Shown one piece after another: positions 1 to 8,730 of a stretch of DNA of 64,000 bases; position 1 is the stretch's first letter, and every line of letters starts with the position of its first letter. The notes under the pieces are model-generated. The model saw nothing but the letters and a program-made list of their open reading frames with translations. It searched no databases and was not told where the DNA came from. The DNA is from Hydrogenovibrio halophilus DSM 15072. GTDB lineage: Bacteria; Pseudomonadota; Gammaproteobacteria; Thiomicrospirales; Thiomicrospiraceae. The translations under genes were made by a program, and so were the position numbers. The stretch lies in the NCBI RefSeq assembly GCF_000384235.1, contig NZ_KB913033.1, forward strand, positions 1,991,164 to 2,055,163, written 5' to 3'.

Positions 1-1
1 C

Positions 2-739
2 GACAACACCGTGGCCACGCCGTATCTGTGCCGTCCGATTGAGCTGGGGGCGGACATTGTGATCCATGCCCTGACCAAGTTCATTGGCGGGCATGGCACC
101 ACCATCGGCGGTTTGATTGTGGATTCCGGCAAATTCGACTGGGCCGCGGACCCGGAAAAGTTCTCGCTGCTGAACGAACCCGATCCGTCTTACCACGGGG
201 TCAGCTACACCCGCGATGTGGGCGAAGCCGCTTTTATTACCCGCGCACGTGTGGTGCCGCTGCGCAACACTGGCGGGGCGCTGTCGGCGCACAGTGCGTT
301 CCTGCTGTTGCAGGGGCTGGAAACCCTGGGACTGCGAATGGAGCGCCATTGTGAAAACACCCTGGCCGTGGCCAAACATCTGCAACAGCATCCGAAAGTG
401 GATTGGGTCAATTACGCGGCACTGGAAGGGGACCGTTATTACGACGTCTGCCAGAAAACCACCGGCGGTTATGGCTCCGGGATTTTGAGTTTTGGCGTGA
501 AAGGCGGTCGTTCCGCAGGCGCGCGTTTCATTGATGCGCTGCAGATGATTCTGCGACTGGTCAATATTGGCGACGCCAAATCCCTGGCCTGTCACCCGGC
601 GACCACCACCCACCGTCAGCTGAGCCCGGAAGAACTGGAAAAAGCCGGGGTGTCCGAAGATCTGGTGCGTCTGGCCATCGGCATTGAACACATTGACGAC
701 ATTCTGGCCGATGTGGATCAGGCGCTGGAACACGTTTAA
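2..739 (+). CDS. metY: O-acetylhomoserine sulfhydrylase, C-terminal part (cut by window edge)
   Basis: This is the C-terminal ~245 residues of a PLP-dependent Cys/Met-metabolism enzyme that converts O-acetylhomoserine plus sulfide to homocysteine in the cytoplasm. The reading frame is open from base 2, so the true start lies upstream of the window. The Schiff-base lysine sits in the motif HALTKFIGGHGTTIGG, and the family's C-terminal block with LVNIGDAKSLACHPATTTH is present and intact. The GHGTTIGG loop and long insertion favour MetY over the shorter cystathionine gamma-synthase or MetZ. The palindrome ACCAGGCCTGGT begins 22 bases after the stop. The next gene, gloA, is on the same strand. 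Confidence 0.93.
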   Translation, partial: DNTVATPYLCRPIELGADIVIHALTKFIGGHGTTIGGLIVDSGKFDWAADPEKFSLLNEPDPSYHGVSYTRDVGEAAFITRARVVPLRNTGGALSAHSAFLLLQGLETLGLRMERHCENTLAVAKHLQQHPKVDWVNYAALEGDRYYDVCQKTTGGYGSGILSFGVKGGRSAGARFIDALQMILRLVNIGDAKSLACHPATTTHRQLSPEELEKAGVSEDLVRLAIGIEHIDDILADVDQALEHV

Positions 740-761
740 GACGTGTTGAAGCTCAAAAACT

Positions 762-773
762 ACCAGGCCTGGT
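762..773. repeat. ACCAGGCCTGGT palindrome, copy 1
   Basis: Exact 12-bp palindrome in the metY-gloA gap, 22 bases after the metY stop. The flanks (AAAACT on the left, GAAAACC on the right) do not extend the dyad, and there is no clear U-tract. Confidence 0.95.
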
Positions 774-818
774 GAAAACCGGGTCGAATTAAACGAATTG
801 AATGTAAAAGGAGGCTCT

Positions 819-1214
819 ATGCGTATCCTGCACACGATGCTGCGCGTTGGCGATCTGCAAAAGTCGATTGATTTCTATCAGAATGTCCTGGGCATGAAAT
901 TGTTGCGCCAGAAAGACTATCCCAAAGGCGAATTTACCCTGGCCTTTCTGGGCTATGGTTCGGAAGAGGAAGAAGCGGTGCTGGAACTGACCTACAACTG
1001 GGATCAGTCCGAGTACGATTTGGGCGACGGCTATGGCCACATTGCGATCGAAGTACCGGATGTGTACGAAGCGGCGGAGAATGTGAAAAAAGCCGGCGGC
1101 AAGGTGATCCGGGAAGCCGGTCCCATGAACGCAGGCAGCACCATCATCGCCTTCGTCGAAGACCCGGACGGCTACCAGATTGAGTTCATCGGGGAAGACC
1201 ACGTTCGAAGCTAA
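819..1214 (+). CDS. gloA: Lactoylglutathione lyase (glyoxalase I)
   Basis: Glyoxalase I isomerises the hemithioacetal of methylglyoxal and glutathione to S-lactoylglutathione, a cytosolic detoxification step. The 131-residue length fits the family. The N-terminal [16 protein letters not shown] contains the first metal-ligand His. The next conserved blocks are the Glu-containing LELTYNWD, a central GYGHIAIEV with another metal His, and the C-terminal [13 protein letters not shown] with the catalytic or ligand Glu. I chose ATG 819 because AAAGGAGG sits just upstream at 806-813. An in-frame start at 798 would place that Shine-Dalgarno sequence inside the gene. It is probably a single-gene unit. 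Confidence 0.95.
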   Translation: MRILHTMLRVGDLQKSIDFYQNVLGMKLLRQKDYPKGEFTLAFLGYGSEEEEAVLELTYNWDQSEYDLGDGYGHIAIEVPDVYEAAENVKKAGGKVIREAGPMNAGSTIIAFVEDPDGYQIEFIGEDHVRS

Positions 1215-1241
1215 AGCGGGGAGAAATTCGAAATTACTGCA

Positions 1242-1328
1242 ATGTTGTCAGCCGTGCTGGTTACGTTGAGCCTGGTCTTGATTAACCGGAAAATACTTCG
1301 AAAAATTGACCAGTTAGAGAGGATGTAA
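1242..1328 (+). CDS. Possible 28-residue single-span membrane peptide
   Basis: Short open frame that starts MLSAVLVTLSLVLINRK and continues with a charged amphipathic tail. It has one hydrophobic segment (residues ~2-14) followed by positive charges, which is the usual look of a tiny inner-membrane protein. The stop lies two bases before the ATG of the next small ORF, so the two could be translationally coupled. No strong ribosome-binding site is visible. I do not recognise a family, and it could be chance. Confidence 0.35.
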   Translation: MLSAVLVTLSLVLINRKILRKIDQLERM

Positions 1329-1330
1329 TC

Positions 1331-1420
1331 ATGGATATTCTACTTGTTCTGGCCGCTTTCATTGTGATCGGCGGTATTTTATTTGCCGTATACGAAGCCA
1401 TTACGCACAAATCTTCCTGA
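1331..1420 (+). CDS. Possible 29-residue single-span membrane peptide
   Basis: This frame begins MDILLVLAAFIVIGGILFAV and ends in YEAITHKSS. Nearly the whole peptide is one transmembrane segment with a short polar tail. GAGAGGA (1317-1323) lies a suitable distance upstream and could serve as ribosome-binding site, which makes this the better-supported of the two tiny ORFs. It may be an accessory subunit of a membrane complex, but nothing in the sequence says which. No family recognised. Confidence 0.5.
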   Translation: MDILLVLAAFIVIGGILFAVYEAITHKSS

Positions 1421-1453
1421 CGAAGGATAAAAATTCCTGGTTGATATCAGCCG

Positions 1454-1591
1454 TCAAGCATCCTCTGCTTTTTTCGATGCGGCGCGTTTTTTGCGCTTCT
1501 GATATTTGAAGTAGGCGTGCAATCCCAGGTGGGCGAGCACCAGCAGTACCACCACGCCGATCATGATCTCACCGATGTAATGAATCCACAT
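1454..1591 (-). CDS. Small single-span membrane protein, 45 residues
   Basis: Begins MWIHYIGEIMIGVVVLLVLA, a transmembrane helix, followed by a very basic cytoplasmic tail rich in Lys and Arg (FKYQKRKKRAASKK). AAAGGA precedes the ATG at good spacing, which supports translation. It lies downstream of, and on the same strand as, the RND permease, separated from it by a hairpin at 1633-1657, so it may be a trailing member of the efflux operon or independent. It converges on the tiny ORF ending at 1420. Function unknown. Confidence 0.55.
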   Translation of the reverse strand: MWIHYIGEIMIGVVVLLVLAHLGLHAYFKYQKRKKRAASKKAEDA

Positions 1592-1632
1592 TGTGTTTGT
1601 CCTTTTTCTTGGCTTCGCTCAAGCTGACCGGG

Positions 1633-1657
1633 CCTTTGGGGTATTTTAACCCAAAGG
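1633..1657 (-). terminator. Stem-loop downstream of the RND permease
   Basis: Eight-base perfect inverted repeat CCTTTGGG / CCCAAAGG with a 9-base A/T-rich loop, 27 bases beyond the permease stop. No strong U-tract follows on the minus strand, so it may be an mRNA-end or processing hairpin rather than a full terminator. Confidence 0.4.
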
Positions 1658-1683
1658 GCTGATCCGCGCAGGCGGTTGCGTCT

Positions 1684-4600
1684 TCAGTCCTTGATCGGTT
1701 TGACCGATTTGAACCACTGCTGCATCAGCACAAAGAAGACCGGCACCAGGAAAATGCCCAGCGTGGTCGCACTGATGACGCCACCCAGAATCACATTGCC
1801 GATGGCGTTGTGCGCGCCGGAACCGGCACCGCTGCTCATGGCCAGTGGCACCACCCCAAACCCAAACGCCAGAGACGTCATCAGAATCGGACGCAGACGC
1901 ATTTTGGCGGCTTCGATGGTGGCCGAAATCGCATCCAGTCCGTCTTCCACCAGTTCTTTGGAGAACTCCACAATCAGGATCGCGTTTTTGGTTGCCAGCC
2001 CCACAATGGTCAGCAGCCCGACCTGAAAGTAGATGTCACTGGGTTTGCCGGTCAGGTGCGCGGCCGCCAATGCCCCGAGAATGCCCAGCGGCACAATCAG
2101 CATCACCGACACCGGCAGAGACCAGCTTTCATAAAGCGCGGCCAGCGCCAGAAACACCACCAGCACCGAAAGCACATAAAGCAATAACACCTTGTCACCG
2201 GCTTTCTGTTCTTCAAAAGACATGCCGGTCCATTCCATGCTGATGCCGGGCGGCAATTGCGCCACCAGATCTTCCACGGTCTGCATCGCCCGGCCGGAAC
2301 TGACGTCGGGGGCGGGCATGCCCATGACCTGCAGTGCCGCAGAACCATTGTAACGCTCGTATTTGGGCGACTCCTTGCTCCAGTCAAAGTCGATCAGGCT
2401 GGCGGCGGAAATCATTTCGCCGTCTTTGTTGCGCAGATACCAGTCATTGAAGTTTTCCGGGGTGGAGCGGAATTCGCCTTCGCCCTGAACGTAAATCTTT
2501 TTGACCTTTTCCTGCTTGATGAAATCGTCCACGTAGGCGCTGCCCCAGGCAATCGACAGGGCCTGATTGATGTCGGCAATGGTCAGCCCCATGGCCTGCG
2601 CCTTTTCCTTGTCAATATTGGCGTTCAGCACGGGCGCGGGGTCCTGACCATTGGGACGCACCCGCATCAGGTCCGGGTGCTGGTTGGCCATGCCCAGAAA
2701 CTGATTGCGGGCGTCATACAATGCTTGACGTCCCACACCGGCACTGTCTTTCAGGTAAAAGTCAAAACCAGTGGCATTGCCCAGCTCCATCACCGGGGGC
2801 GGGGCGAAGGCAAAGACCTGAGCTTCGGTGATCTGGCTGAACCGGCCCATGGCACGACCAACAATCGCATCGACGCTTTGTTCGGGTTCGGTGCGCTCAG
2901 ACCAGTCCTTGAGGTTCACAAACGCAATCGCGGTGTTCTGACCGGTGCCGGAAAAGTTGAAGCCGAGCACGGTAATGAATTCTTCGATGTTGTCGGCTTC
3001 GTTTTCCAGATAATGCGTTTCAATCTGTTTGACCACGTCCAGCGTGTCTTCACGGGTGGAACCGGCGGGCAGATTGATCTGGGTGAAAAACAGGCCCTGA
3101 TCTTCCTGAGGCAAAAAGCCGGAAGGGGTTTTGGTGTAAAGCACCGCCACTCCGGCGACGATCAGCAGGTACACCACCAGGAAACTGTGTTTGAAGCGCA
3201 ATATCCCGCCGAGACTGCGTTTGTAGCCCTGGGTCATGCCTTCGAATTTGCGGTTGAACCAGCCGAAGAACCCTCTGGATTCGGCTTCCCGGTCTACTGG
3301 CTTGAGAAAGGTGGCGCACAAGGCCGGGGTGAGAATGAAGGCCGCCAGCACCGACAGAATCATGGCCGACGCAATGGTGACCGCAAACTGTTCGTAAATG
3401 ACCCCGGCGGACCCCGGAAAAAACGCCATCGGCAGAAACACCGCAGACAAAACCAGCCCGATGCCGATCAAAGCCCCGGAAATCTGGTTCATGGAGCGGA
3501 AGGTGGCTTCTTTGGCGGGCAGGTCTTCCTCGTGCATCACCCGTTCGACGTTTTCGACCACAATGATGGCGTCGTCCACCAGCAACCCGATGGCCAGCAC
3601 CATCGCAAACATGGTCAGGGTGTTGATCGAGTAGCCGAAATAAGCCAGCACCCCAAACGTGCCCAGCAACACCACCGGCACGGTAATGGAAGGGATGATG
3701 GTGGCGCGCAGATTGCCCAGAAACAGGAACATGATCAGCACCACCAGCACCACCGCTTCGATCAGGGTCATGACCACGTTTTCAATCGACAAGCTGATAA
3801 ACGGCGTCATGTCGTAGGGAATGCGGTAATCCATGTCGCTGGGGAAAAAGTCGCGCAATTCCTCTAGGCGGTCGATCACACGCCCATGCGTTTCCAGTGC
3901 GTTGGCACCGGGCGCCACCTTGACCGCAAACCCGGCCACCGGCACGCCTTTGTAACGGGCGATTTTGCTGTAGTTGTCGGCCCCGATTTCCACCCGGCCC
4001 AGGTCGCCAACGGTGATGTTGGAGCCGTCCTGCGCGGTCTTGACCACGACCTTTTCAAACTCGGCCACGTTTTTCAGGCGGCCCTGCAGATTGACCGTGA
4101 CATTGATCGGTTGTTCGCTTTTGGTGGGCAGTCCGCCCAGCTGACCGGCGGTAATCACCTGATTGTTGGCACGAATGGCACTGACCACATCGGTGGCGAC
4201 CAGGTTGTATTGGGTCAGCTTGTAAGGGTCGAGCCACACCCGCATCGCATGTTCGGCACTGAATTGCACCGTTTCGCCCACACCCTGCACCCGGTTGACC
4301 TGATCGATGATGTGGGTGGCCAGATAATCCCCCAGATCGTATTGGTTGTGGGTGCCCTCGGGGGAAATGAAGGTGATCACCATCAAAAAGTTCCGCGCCG
4401 ACTTTTTGACTTCGATCCCCTGGCGCTGGACCGCCTCGGGTAGGGAACTCATGGCCGTCTGCAGTTTGTTTTGAATCTGCATCTGGGCGATGTCGGGGTC
4501 GGTGCCGGTGGCAAACGTCAGATCCACCGCCGCCTGACCGGTGGACTCACTGCTGCTGGACATGTACATCAGGTTGTCCAGCCCCTTCATTTCACTTTCA

Positions 4601-4830
4601 ATCACCTGAGTGACGGTCTGTTCCAGAATTTTGGCCGACGCCCCCGGATAAGCCGCCGACACCGAAATGGTCGGCGGTGCAATGGATGGGAATTGCGACA
4701 CCGGCAAGGACACCACCGACAGAGCGCCGCCAAGCATGACCAGAAACGCCAGGACCCAGGCGAATACCGGCTTGTTGATGAAAAAGGTGGCAAAGCTTTT
4801 GCGGGCCTTGGATGCATGCTGTGGCTGCAT
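1684..4830 (-). CDS. RND (HAE1) multidrug efflux permease
   Basis: At 1048 residues this is a full-length AcrB/MexB-type inner-membrane proton-drug antiporter of the hydrophobe/amphiphile exporter family. It begins with a short cytoplasmic Lys/Arg segment, then FINKPVFAWVLAFLVML (TM1). The proton-relay Asp pair is present in TM4 (GLLVDDAIIVVENVER) and the relay Lys in TM10 (ATKNAILIVEF). Both large periplasmic loops are intact. It is co-transcribed with the adaptor gene at 4862-6013 (31-bp gap). No outer-membrane channel gene is adjacent, so a TolC-like partner is presumably encoded elsewhere. The substrate cannot be read from sequence. Confidence 0.95.
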   Translation of the reverse strand: MQPQHASKARKSFATFFINKPVFAWVLAFLVMLGGALSVVSLPVSQFPSIAPPTISVSAAYPGASAKILEQTVTQVIESEMKGLDNLMYMSSSSESTGQAAVDLTFATGTDPDIAQMQIQNKLQTAMSSLPEAVQRQGIEVKKSARNFLMVITFISPEGTHNQYDLGDYLATHIIDQVNRVQGVGETVQFSAEHAMRVWLDPYKLTQYNLVATDVVSAIRANNQVITAGQLGGLPTKSEQPINVTVNLQGRLKNVAEFEKVVVKTAQDGSNITVGDLGRVEIGADNYSKIARYKGVPVAGFAVKVAPGANALETHGRVIDRLEELRDFFPSDMDYRIPYDMTPFISLSIENVVMTLIEAVVLVVLIMFLFLGNLRATIIPSITVPVVLLGTFGVLAYFGYSINTLTMFAMVLAIGLLVDDAIIVVENVERVMHEEDLPAKEATFRSMNQISGALIGIGLVLSAVFLPMAFFPGSAGVIYEQFAVTIASAMILSVLAAFILTPALCATFLKPVDREAESRGFFGWFNRKFEGMTQGYKRSLGGILRFKHSFLVVYLLIVAGVAVLYTKTPSGFLPQEDQGLFFTQINLPAGSTREDTLDVVKQIETHYLENEADNIEEFITVLGFNFSGTGQNTAIAFVNLKDWSERTEPEQSVDAIVGRAMGRFSQITEAQVFAFAPPPVMELGNATGFDFYLKDSAGVGRQALYDARNQFLGMANQHPDLMRVRPNGQDPAPVLNANIDKEKAQAMGLTIADINQALSIAWGSAYVDDFIKQEKVKKIYVQGEGEFRSTPENFNDWYLRNKDGEMISAASLIDFDWSKESPKYERYNGSAALQVMGMPAPDVSSGRAMQTVEDLVAQLPPGISMEWTGMSFEEQKAGDKVLLLYVLSVLVVFLALAALYESWSLPVSVMLIVPLGILGALAAAHLTGKPSDIYFQVGLLTIVGLATKNAILIVEFSKELVEDGLDAISATIEAAKMRLRPILMTSLAFGFGVVPLAMSSGAGSGAHNAIGNVILGGVISATTLGIFLVPVFFVLMQQWFKSVKPIKD

Positions 4831-4861
4831 AAAACGTTCCTTGGGTTGTCAGGCGGTAGAG

Positions 4862-6013
4862 TTATTTTTTGCCGTTATCGGCCAGTTGAACCTGGATGCC
4901 GGGGCGCAGCATTTGCAGGCCTTCGGTCACCACCTTGTCATCGGTTTTCAGGCCATCCTTGATCACCCAGCTCTCCTGATGAAGCCGTTCGGGCACCACA
5001 GGCCGGGCCTGAACCTGCTGGTTTTCGTCCAGAACATAGACAAACGGCTTGCCGACCGGGTCGCGCTGCAAAGCCACTGCGGGCACCAGAAAACGGTTTT
5101 CGGAGACGCCGTTTTCCACCCGGCCATGAATGAACATGCCCGGCAGCAAATGGTGATCGGGGTTGGCGAACTGGGCACGGATCACCACCGAATCGGTCGT
5201 GGGATCGACTTCAAATTCGGACAGAATGATCTCGCCCTGATGCGGGTAGGGTTTGGCGTTATGGAGCAAAAGTGTCACCGGCATCGGCGAGTCCGCAGCC
5301 TGCAGATTGGCTTTCAAGGACATGGCCTTGGCACTGGGCACGCTGAAATCCACATAAATGGGGGCCAGTTGCTGCAGTGTGGCCAGCGCCTGCGGCTGGT
5401 TGGCGGACACCAATGCCCCTTCGGTGATGGTGGAGCGGCCAATGACGCCGTCAATCGGTGCCTTGATCTGCGTGCGTTCCAGATTGATGCTCGCCGATTT
5501 CAATGCGGCCTTGTTGGCGGCCAGATTGGCCAGGGCTTCGCGTTCGGCCGCCAGCGCATCGTCCAGCACCTGCTCGCTCACGGCATTGATTTTGACCAGT
5601 CGCCGGTTGCGCTTGACCTTGAGCTGAGCGTTGGTCAGTACCGCTTCAGATTGCGCCACCGCCGCGCTGGCGTTGTCATAAATGGCCTGATAGCTGGCGT
5701 CGTCAATCTGATAGAGCACGTCGCCCTTGGCCACGGTCGCGCCTTCGGTGAAAAGCCTTGCTTCGATGATGCCTTCCACCTGAGGGCGGATTTCCGCCAC
5801 CGTGTGCGCCCGGGTGCGGCCGGTCATGTCCAACAGACGGGGCACGGATTGCGGTTCTACCTCAATAATGGACACCTTGGGCATCTGTTGCTGAGGCCCT
5901 TTTTGTTCCGGGCCTTTGTCGCCGCAGGCCGTCAGCAGGCCAAACAGGGCCAGAAACCCCGTGTAAGCAAAATACCGTTGGTTGAAAACCGCCATCAGAG
6001 CAGAATAACGCAT
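4862..6013 (-). CDS. RND efflux periplasmic adaptor (membrane fusion lipoprotein)
   Basis: AcrA/MexA-type adaptor of 383 residues. An N-terminal lipoprotein signal with lipobox LLTAC predicts inner-membrane lipid anchoring at Cys ~31. Then come the split barrel-sandwich hybrid (VAEIRPQVEGIIEARLFTEG and APIDGVIGRSTITEGALV), an alpha-helical hairpin around residues 105-175, and a beta-barrel and membrane-proximal domain. It is the first gene of the operon with the downstream permease. ATG 6013 has AAAGGC upstream; a second in-frame ATG at 5995 would also leave a functional signal. No regulator gene adjoins it. Confidence 0.94.
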   Translation of the reverse strand: MRYSALMAVFNQRYFAYTGFLALFGLLTACGDKGPEQKGPQQQMPKVSIIEVEPQSVPRLLDMTGRTRAHTVAEIRPQVEGIIEARLFTEGATVAKGDVLYQIDDASYQAIYDNASAAVAQSEAVLTNAQLKVKRNRRLVKINAVSEQVLDDALAAEREALANLAANKAALKSASINLERTQIKAPIDGVIGRSTITEGALVSANQPQALATLQQLAPIYVDFSVPSAKAMSLKANLQAADSPMPVTLLLHNAKPYPHQGEIILSEFEVDPTTDSVVIRAQFANPDHHLLPGMFIHGRVENGVSENRFLVPAVALQRDPVGKPFVYVLDENQQVQARPVVPERLHQESWVIKDGLKTDDKVVTEGLQMLRPGIQVQLADNGKK

Positions 6014-6125
6014 GACAATCGTGCCTTTTGAAAATGAGAGTTACACAATTGTAACAATTTTTGGCGCAATTGCGAGGCCAGCAACATTTTTTGCAAGATT
6101 GCTTTCACATTTCTTTAGGCGGGGC

Positions 6126-6203
6126 GTCATCCCGACCGTAGCGGAGGGATCTTTTGAGAGGGAGCAGAGACGAGGAAGATCCTTCGGCTTCGCTCAGGAT
6201 GAC
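6126..6203. repeat. 78-bp direct repeat, copy A
   Basis: Begins GTCATCCCGACCGTAGCGGA and ends CTTCGGCTTCGCTCAGGATGAC minus its first bases. The two ends form an imperfect ~28-bp inverted repeat, so the unit can fold as a long hairpin. Copy B follows after 45 bp. Confidence 0.9.
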
Positions 6204-6248
6204 AAAACCGAGACCCTGTGTCCTTATGCATGGACCGCAGAAACGCTT

Positions 6249-6326
6249 GTCATCCCGACCGCAGCGGAGGGATCTTTTGAGAGGGAGCACAGACGTACAA
6301 GGTCCTTCGGCTTCGCTCAGGACGAC
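6249..6326. repeat. 78-bp direct repeat, copy B
   Basis: Same length and orientation as copy A with only a few substitutions (for example GACCGCAGCGG for GACCGTAGCGG, and GACGAC for GATGAC at the end). One end of the unit recurs inverted at 20808-20836. Confidence 0.9.
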
Positions 6327-6392
6327 ATGAATGATATGTTTCGGATTCGTTCAGACAGCCAACCCTTTCTTTGAGTCAGCGGAGAGGCAGTG

Positions 6393-6420
6393 CAAAAACC
6401 ACCAGGCCTGGTGGTTTTTG
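6393..6420. repeat. ACCAGGCCTGGT palindrome, copy 2 (28-bp extended dyad)
   Basis: Core at 6401-6412. The dyad extends perfectly on both sides through ACC/GGT and A5/T5 to 28 bp. The identical 28 bases recur at 14170-14197 on the other side of the R-M operon. It is the only intergenic copy not next to a stop codon. Confidence 0.96.
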
Positions 6421-6523
6421 GTTTTTGTGAGTAAAGTACCTTAATAAATAATAGTAGTGAGGCGTTGAAAATGTCTGGCGCACTGGCAACGCACACAGTT
6501 TCGATTAAGATGCCTTAAGCTCG

Positions 6524-6529
6524 TATAAT
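6524..6529 (+). promoter_or_regulatory. -10 box of the R-M operon promoter
   Basis: Perfect TATAAT 47 bases before the hsdM ATG. The -35 region around 6499-6506 (TTTCGATT) is a poor match to TTGACA, so the promoter may be weak or activator-dependent. Confidence 0.55.
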
Positions 6530-6576
6530 ACTCGGCTAAAATTCGAGAAAATGGCTATTTAAAACAGGGAAGCAGA

Positions 6577-8127
6577 ATGACAAGTACCCAGCAACGCGCA
6601 GCCTTGCAACGTCAAATCTGGCAAATTGCGAACGATGTCAGAGGGTCTGTTGATGGATGGGATTTTAAGCACTATGTGCTCGGCACCTTGTTCTATCGCT
6701 TTATCAGCGAAAACTTTGCTGACTACATCGAAGGCGGTGATGAAAGCATTCATTATGCTGAGCTTGGCGATGACATCATCACCGACGAAATCAAGGATGA
6801 TGCGATCAAAACCAAGGGGTATTTTATCTACCCCAGTCAGCTTTTTGTCAACATCGCCGCCAAAGCCAAGACCAACGAAAATTTGAACACCGACCTGGCC
6901 ACCATTTTCTCTGACATTGAAAACTCGGCCAACGGCTATCCGTCCGAGTCGGATATCAAAGGGTTGTTTGCCGATTTTGATACCACCAGCAACCGTCTTG
7001 GGCGCACGGTGGCTGACAAAAATCACCGTTTGGCCGCCGTGCTGAAAGGTGTGGCAAAACTGGATTTCGGGGACTTTGCCGGCAGTCAGATCGACCTGTT
7101 CGGCGATGCTTATGAATTTCTGATCTCCAATTATGCGGCCAATGCCGGTAAATCCGGCGGCGAGTTTTTTACGCCCCAGCATGTGTCCAGGCTGATTGCC
7201 CAACTGGTCATGCACGGCCAAGCCAGCGTCAATAAAATTTATGACCCAGCCGCCGGATCCGGCTCTCTGTTACTTCAGGCCAAAAAACACTTTGACGAAC
7301 ATATTATTGAAGAGGGGTTTTACGGTCAGGAGATCAACCACACCACTTACAACCTGGCGCGCATGAACATGTTCCTGCACAATATCAACTACGATAAGTT
7401 TGATATACAGCTGGGCAATACCTTGACCGAGCCGCATTTTGGGGACGAAAAGCCTTTTGATGCCATTGTTTCCAATCCCCCGTATTCTGTGAAATGGATC
7501 GGTTCAGACGATCCAACCCTGATCAACGATGAGCGCTTTGCCCCCGCAGGTGTGTTGGCGCCCAAATCCAAAGCCGATTTTGCTTTTGTGCTGCACGCGC
7601 TCAGTTATCTGTCCAGCAAAGGTCGCGCCGCGATTGTCTGCTTCCCCGGTATTTTTTACCGTGGCGGCGCGGAAAAGAAAATCCGCCAATATCTGGTGGA
7701 CAACAACTATGTCGAAACCGTGATTTCCCTCGCACCCAATCTGTTTTACGGCACCACCATTGCGGTCACGATTCTGGTTCTTAGCAAACACAAAACCGAT
7801 ACCACCACCCAGTTTGTTGATGCCAGCGGCCTGTTTAAAAAAGAGATCAATAACAATATTCTTACGGATGAGCATATCGATCGGATTATGGCGGTGTTCG
7901 ACAGCAAGGAAAACGTGACCTACCTTGCTCAGTCCGTGCCTTATGAACAAGTCGCCGCCAACGACTACAACCTGTCGGTGAGCAGCTATGTCGAAGCGGA
8001 AGACACCCGTGAAGTGATTGATATTACCAAGCTCAATGCCGAACTGAAAACCACCGTCGCCAGGATCGACCAGCTGCGTTCCGAGATTGATGTCATTGTG
8101 GCGGAAATAGAAGGAGGCGAGACATGA
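6577..8127 (+). CDS. hsdM: Type I restriction-modification methyltransferase subunit
   Basis: N6-adenine methyltransferase subunit of a type I R-M enzyme. It pairs with HsdS for methylation and with HsdR for restriction. The 516-residue protein has the helical HsdM N-terminal domain, SAM motif I ([11 protein letters not shown], around residue 228) and catalytic motif IV NPPY (residues 300-303). AGGGAAG lies upstream of the ATG. It overlaps the fic gene by the four bases ATGA, so translation is probably coupled. Together with the HsdS repeats the set resembles the type IC (EcoR124I) family. Base composition falls visibly below that of the neighbouring genes, consistent with acquisition. Confidence 0.97.
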   Translation: MTSTQQRAALQRQIWQIANDVRGSVDGWDFKHYVLGTLFYRFISENFADYIEGGDESIHYAELGDDIITDEIKDDAIKTKGYFIYPSQLFVNIAAKAKTNENLNTDLATIFSDIENSANGYPSESDIKGLFADFDTTSNRLGRTVADKNHRLAAVLKGVAKLDFGDFAGSQIDLFGDAYEFLISNYAANAGKSGGEFFTPQHVSRLIAQLVMHGQASVNKIYDPAAGSGSLLLQAKKHFDEHIIEEGFYGQEINHTTYNLARMNMFLHNINYDKFDIQLGNTLTEPHFGDEKPFDAIVSNPPYSVKWIGSDDPTLINDERFAPAGVLAPKSKADFAFVLHALSYLSSKGRAAIVCFPGIFYRGGAEKKIRQYLVDNNYVETVISLAPNLFYGTTIAVTILVLSKHKTDTTTQFVDASGLFKKEINNNILTDEHIDRIMAVFDSKENVTYLAQSVPYEQVAANDYNLSVSSYVEAEDTREVIDITKLNAELKTTVARIDQLRSEIDVIVAEIEGGET

Positions 8128-8729
8128 TTCTGGAAAACAAACTCGGTATCAGCGACCAAATCGAACTGGCCAAAGCCGAAGAAAAAATCAGTAAGCAAAA
8201 AGCCAAGAAGCTGTTTGATACAGGTGATATTGAAAACGCAGAAATCGGAACCTTTAAAGGGTTGGCTTACATTCACCATTATTTGTTCAGTGATGTTTAT
8301 GCCTTTGCAGGCAAGCCGCGTGAGGTCAATATTGCCAAGGGCAATTTTCGCTTTGCGCCGGTGATTTACTTGGAACAGGCCCTGAAACAAATCGACAAAA
8401 TGCCGCAAAGCCACTTTTCACAGATCATCGAAAAGTACGTTGAAATGAATGTGGCTCACCCTTTTTGCGAGGGCAATGGCCGCGCGACCCGCATCTGGTT
8501 GGATCGGATTCTGAAAACGGAACGGCAGCAGGTCATCGACTGGAATCAAGTGGACAAAGAAGCCTATTTGAGCGCCATGCAACGCAGTCCGGTCGATGAC
8601 ACAGAGATCAAACAACGCCTTGAAAAAGCCTTGACCGATCACATTCACGACCGCGAACTCTTTATGAAGGGCATTGATGTGAGCTACTTTTACGAAGGCT
8701 ACAGCGAATTCAAAACCGAGGAGCTGTAG
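8124..8729 (+). CDS. Class III Fic-domain AMP-transferase inside the R-M operon
   Basis: Single-domain Fic protein of 201 residues. The catalytic loop HPFCEGNGR (residues 112-120) is the canonical HPFx(D/E)GNGR that transfers AMP from ATP to target hydroxyls. The C-terminal helix carries SYFYEGY (S187, E191, G192), matching the inhibitory (S/T)xxxE(G/N) motif. Its C-terminal position defines class III, typified by Neisseria meningitidis NmFic, which this protein resembles along its length. Class III enzymes are held inactive as oligomers and released by dilution and automodification. The target here is unknown; DNA gyrase subunit B is a known target of related Fic proteins. It is embedded between hsdM and hsdS with a 4-base overlap and a 1-base gap. 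Confidence 0.92.
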   Translation: MILENKLGISDQIELAKAEEKISKQKAKKLFDTGDIENAEIGTFKGLAYIHHYLFSDVYAFAGKPREVNIAKGNFRFAPVIYLEQALKQIDKMPQSHFSQIIEKYVEMNVAHPFCEGNGRATRIWLDRILKTERQQVIDWNQVDKEAYLSAMQRSPVDDTEIKQRLEKALTDHIHDRELFMKGIDVSYFYEGYSEFKTEEL

Positions 8730-8730
8730 C

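Larger units (their letters stand above)
6014..6576. other. 563-bp gap: two 78-bp repeats, palindrome copy 2 and hsdM promoter
   Basis: The longest non-coding stretch in the window, lying between the divergent efflux operon and the R-M operon. It holds two direct repeats (6126-6203, 6249-6326), the extended palindrome at 6393-6420 and a TATAAT box at 6524-6529. I see no gene here. The short open frames across the repeats are low-complexity by-products of the repeat. Confidence 0.85.

Noticed and set aside
2257-3867. A 536-codon open frame on the plus strand opposite the RND permease
   Set aside because: Antisense shadow of a well-conserved gene. Its translation is rich in His, Gln and Gly with no domain, and arises from the codon bias of the real frame.
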